Positions 61,521 through 64,000 of a DNA stretch of 64,000 bases are shown piece after piece. A model generated the notes under the pieces. That model worked only from the letters and a program-made list of their open reading frames with translations. It ran no database searches and had not been told where the DNA came from. The DNA comes from Cacajao melanocephalus (Eukaryota > Chordata > Mammalia > Primates > Pitheciidae): the NCBI GenBank assembly GCA_963573385.1, contig CAUYLG010076802.1:1-64000 (forward strand), written 5' to 3'. The stretch's first letter is position 1. The number at the start of each line of letters is the position of its first letter. The translations under genes were made by a program, and so were the position numbers.

Positions 61521-62240
61521 TCTATTTCTGAGCAGTTCTAATTTATCTGCAAGTTATGCAGTTTCTTAATTTCAGTAACAAATTTTCCGAAACTTGGGGC
61601 TGACTGCAAGAGGTTTCTGGGGCTTTGGCACAATCATTAGTGGTTAATATGTTAAGTGCCTGAGGGCAGGTTTGGTTGCCAGCTAGTTTCAAGTTTTTAA
61701 AGAACTAAAACACTAGGGCTTGTTCAGCGGCACCTGTATCTCTTCTGTCATTTAGAGCTGCTTGTGGTGAGCTTGTGCCAGCAACAGGTGTTCAGGGTCA
61801 ACTGTCATCACGGGTAGGTAGGCAAGACTAATTAAGCAGTGCAAAATCATTAGTGTGTGTAATTATCCCAGCGTCCCTTTGAAAGGCTGGCCATAGGAGA
61901 GATAGATGGACGGTAGAGGGGTCTGGCTGTCTGGGTGGGTGGAGGAAGGTGGGAGTGTTTCATGGAATTTCACAGTCCCCTTGGCAAACATAACTTGAGC
62001 CATTAGACTGATCTCATCCATCTTGATGTTATTTCCCTCAGCAAGCAATAACCTCAGCTTTCCACAGCCTGTGGTTTCGTGAGTTGGGAATGAATTCCCT
62101 CACTCTGAGTGAAGGTGTCCAACTGGAAACAGAAAAAGAAGTATTTAGCCTGTAAAGGCATTTTGTCATCAGGGAGTGGCCATAATTTGGAGCAGTCCCA
62201 TGGATAAAAGTCACTTTGGACACCAGTATAAGCTGGAGGG
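61521..62240. other. Single-copy-like DNA
   Basis: Nothing recognised. The short minus-strand frames at 61863-62223 have no motif. Confidence 0.42.
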
Positions 62241-62244
62241 GTGA

Positions 62245-62640
62245 TGAATCAATCCATCAGGCATTCTTATAACCAACACTTATTAAGCATCTGCTGTGTA
62301 CCAGGCCCTATACTAACTGTTTTATATACTGGAGATGAACAGCTGTGGTTCTTGTTTTCCAGGAATTTATATATGAACAAGAAGGATGAAAGCAGAAACT
62401 ATTAGACTTAATAACATGGCATTGCAGGTATTCATTCACCTTGGCTTAAAGAAAATAACAGCAATTTCATGAGGTTCAGCCATGTGCTATGTCTTAACTA
62501 TAACATGCTTTGGGCATACAGAGGAAACAGTGACCAATTTAAATGTTAAAGAGTTGTGAAAAAGGGTTTTCTGAGGAGATGACATTTAACTTTGGCCTTG
62601 AAAAGATAATAAGATTTTGTAAATATTTTAAGAAGTGAGT
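62245..62640 (-). mobile_element. L2 LINE 3' fragment, antisense
   Basis: caacacttattaagcatctg, ctgtgtaccaggccctatac and ttccaggaatttatatatga, later gaggagatgacatttaactt and ggccttgaaaagataataag, follow the antisense L2. Confidence 0.65.
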
Positions 62641-62649
62641 TGAAAAGGA

Positions 62650-63090
62650 AGGAAATTGCATGTATTCCATAGTTATTGAGCATCTCTCCTGTGCAGCATG
62701 GTATAATATGCTTGAGATACAGTGTTCAGCCTATATAGCTGATAGTCTCTGCCTTCTTTACATTTCAAAGAGGGAGGCGGATCCTACAGAATAAATATCC
62801 AATTAATCATTTAACTACAATTCTGAGAGGTGCTACAAAGAAGCAAAGTCTGCTATGAGACAAAATAACTGGGGGCCTGACTTGGTCTGTGTGGCCAGGT
62901 GGATTCTCCAGGATAAGAAGGAATTAGCCAGAATAAGATACTAGTTGTAAAGAGCATTCCCAACGGAGAAATTAGCATTTGCAAAGGCCCCACAGCAGGC
63001 CAAGGAGGCAACATTTTGCCTCTTTGGGATTTTAAGATTTTAAGAGTATGCTTCTCGCTGATATGATCACATTTCTAGGGCTCTGGCTCT
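62650..63090 (-). mobile_element. L2 LINE 3' fragment, antisense, second copy in tandem
   Basis: catagttattgagcatctct, cctgtgcagcatggtataat, tgagaggtgctacaaagaag, aagagcattcccaacggaga and catttgcaaaggccccacag follow the antisense L2 in order, ending with cgctgatatgatcacatttc. Confidence 0.72.
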
Positions 63091-64000
63091 CCCCAACTAT
63101 ACACTAGGAGACCTGGGTTCTAGATGCAGCCAAATCACTAAGTAGGTGATAAGCGAAGATATTTAAGCTAGGAGACACTAATCATAAAATGACTTAAACA
63201 GATCGTTCCCACAGCATACAGTGTTGTATATCTAAAATGGTTTTATAAACAGATGCCTAAGGAAGGATAGCTCCAAGTGCTTAGGTTGGGGCTTGCATTT
63301 TATGAAACTCCTATGTTCAGATAAAAAAGATAAAAATTTTAAATGGAATTTTTTTTGTTTCCTAGCTTAACTCAGCAATAGGAAACATTTTCAGGAATAC
63401 TTATGGTCATAAACTTTGCTTTGGTCTGATGATATTAGCAGCACTCTTGTGTTCCGGTCCATTATTCCTTCCTTTCACCTGCAATCTAATGACCATCTTA
63501 GTTTATTCTTAGGCTTCTCATATGTTGACCACTGCCCCCCTCCAAAAGACCTGCAGAAAAACTTGCTCATCAGAAAAAACTGAGTTTGTTAGACTTACTG
63601 CAGTATGGAAGAACATCATTTTGACAGAGCGTGGGCAGTATCTCAAAAAGGGGATGTTACAGGGTTTTAGAACTTGGACACTTCCTAAAAGGTAGAGAAC
63701 CAGTTGAGACTGGGTGTAGTTGATGACATGTTAACTTTGGGTTAATGAGACCAGTGAGGAGAGGTCTTATTGAATAAGCTATTAGTCTTGTTAAGTAAAC
63801 TGTTTTATTATTTCACCATCTCATCTTTCAGGAACAAATATTTTCTGGAGCAAGTCACTAAGACTTTTTTTCCACAGACGCAGTCTTGTTTATTGATAAG
63901 ACAGCAACATATATTTAGTCCCAGGACCATTTAGCACAGGTGTGAGAAAACATATTGGTTTCATTTATCACAGGTCAGTCAGCTTGAGGGGACACATGTC
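63091..64000. other. Single-copy-like DNA with possible MIR head
   Basis: gagacctgggttctagatgc (about 63109) resembles a MIR-type SINE head. The remainder to the window end is not recognised. Confidence 0.4.

Overview
The window looks like ordinary primate, most likely human, intergenic or intronic DNA. The evidence is the set of primate-specific Alu elements (one cut at the left edge plus six internal full or near-full copies), young-looking L1P-type LINE copies, MaLR/ERVL LTRs (MLT1, MST), and a deep background of old mammalian repeats (MIR, L2, L1M, MER5/hAT). I see no bacterial or viral gene organisation. No open reading frame exceeds 176 codons, and the longest is an artefact of a GT-rich tract. 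I found no protein-coding gene that I can support, no CpG island and no CRISPR array. Family names were assigned by reading against remembered consensus sequences, so subfamily labels are tentative.

Layout. 1-5.4 kb: Alu tail, a locally duplicated block (2.03-2.18 kb and 4.55-4.70 kb), a 117-bp tandem duplication, an MLT1 LTR split by an Alu, and L1M, MIR and hAT fragments. 5.4-7.8 kb: mostly single-copy. 7.8-11.3 kb: old L1 fragments in both orientations with a perfect 23-bp-arm palindrome at one junction. 11.6-20.9 kb: densest transposon zone, with AluJ, an antisense L1P, a 2.9-kb sense L1M carrying Alus and a tRNA-Ile half, then two LTRs. 20.9-30.3 kb: mostly single-copy, with one hAT element, one ERV-like LTR and a few MIRs. 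30.3-40.4 kb: MLT1 with target-site duplication, many antisense L2 pieces, a 370-bp GT-rich tract, two MER5A copies and a twin-primed (5'-inverted) L1M. 40.4-49.2 kb: mainly single-copy. 49.2-53.7 kb: old L1 pieces, a probable antisense processed pseudogene of unidentified parent, and an L1 5'-UTR with internal tandem units split by an Alu. 55.2-61.5 kb: L1M reverse-transcriptase region, two MLT1-type LTRs, L1ME 3' end, a fold-back inverted duplication, and a large antisense L1. 62.2-63.1 kb: two antisense L2 copies.

No functional gene system emerges. The most informative observations are structural: two near-perfect palindromes with one-base centres (9670 and 58367) that look like template-switch events, a tRNA-Ile 5' half inside an L1, the local duplications, and the unidentified pseudogene.
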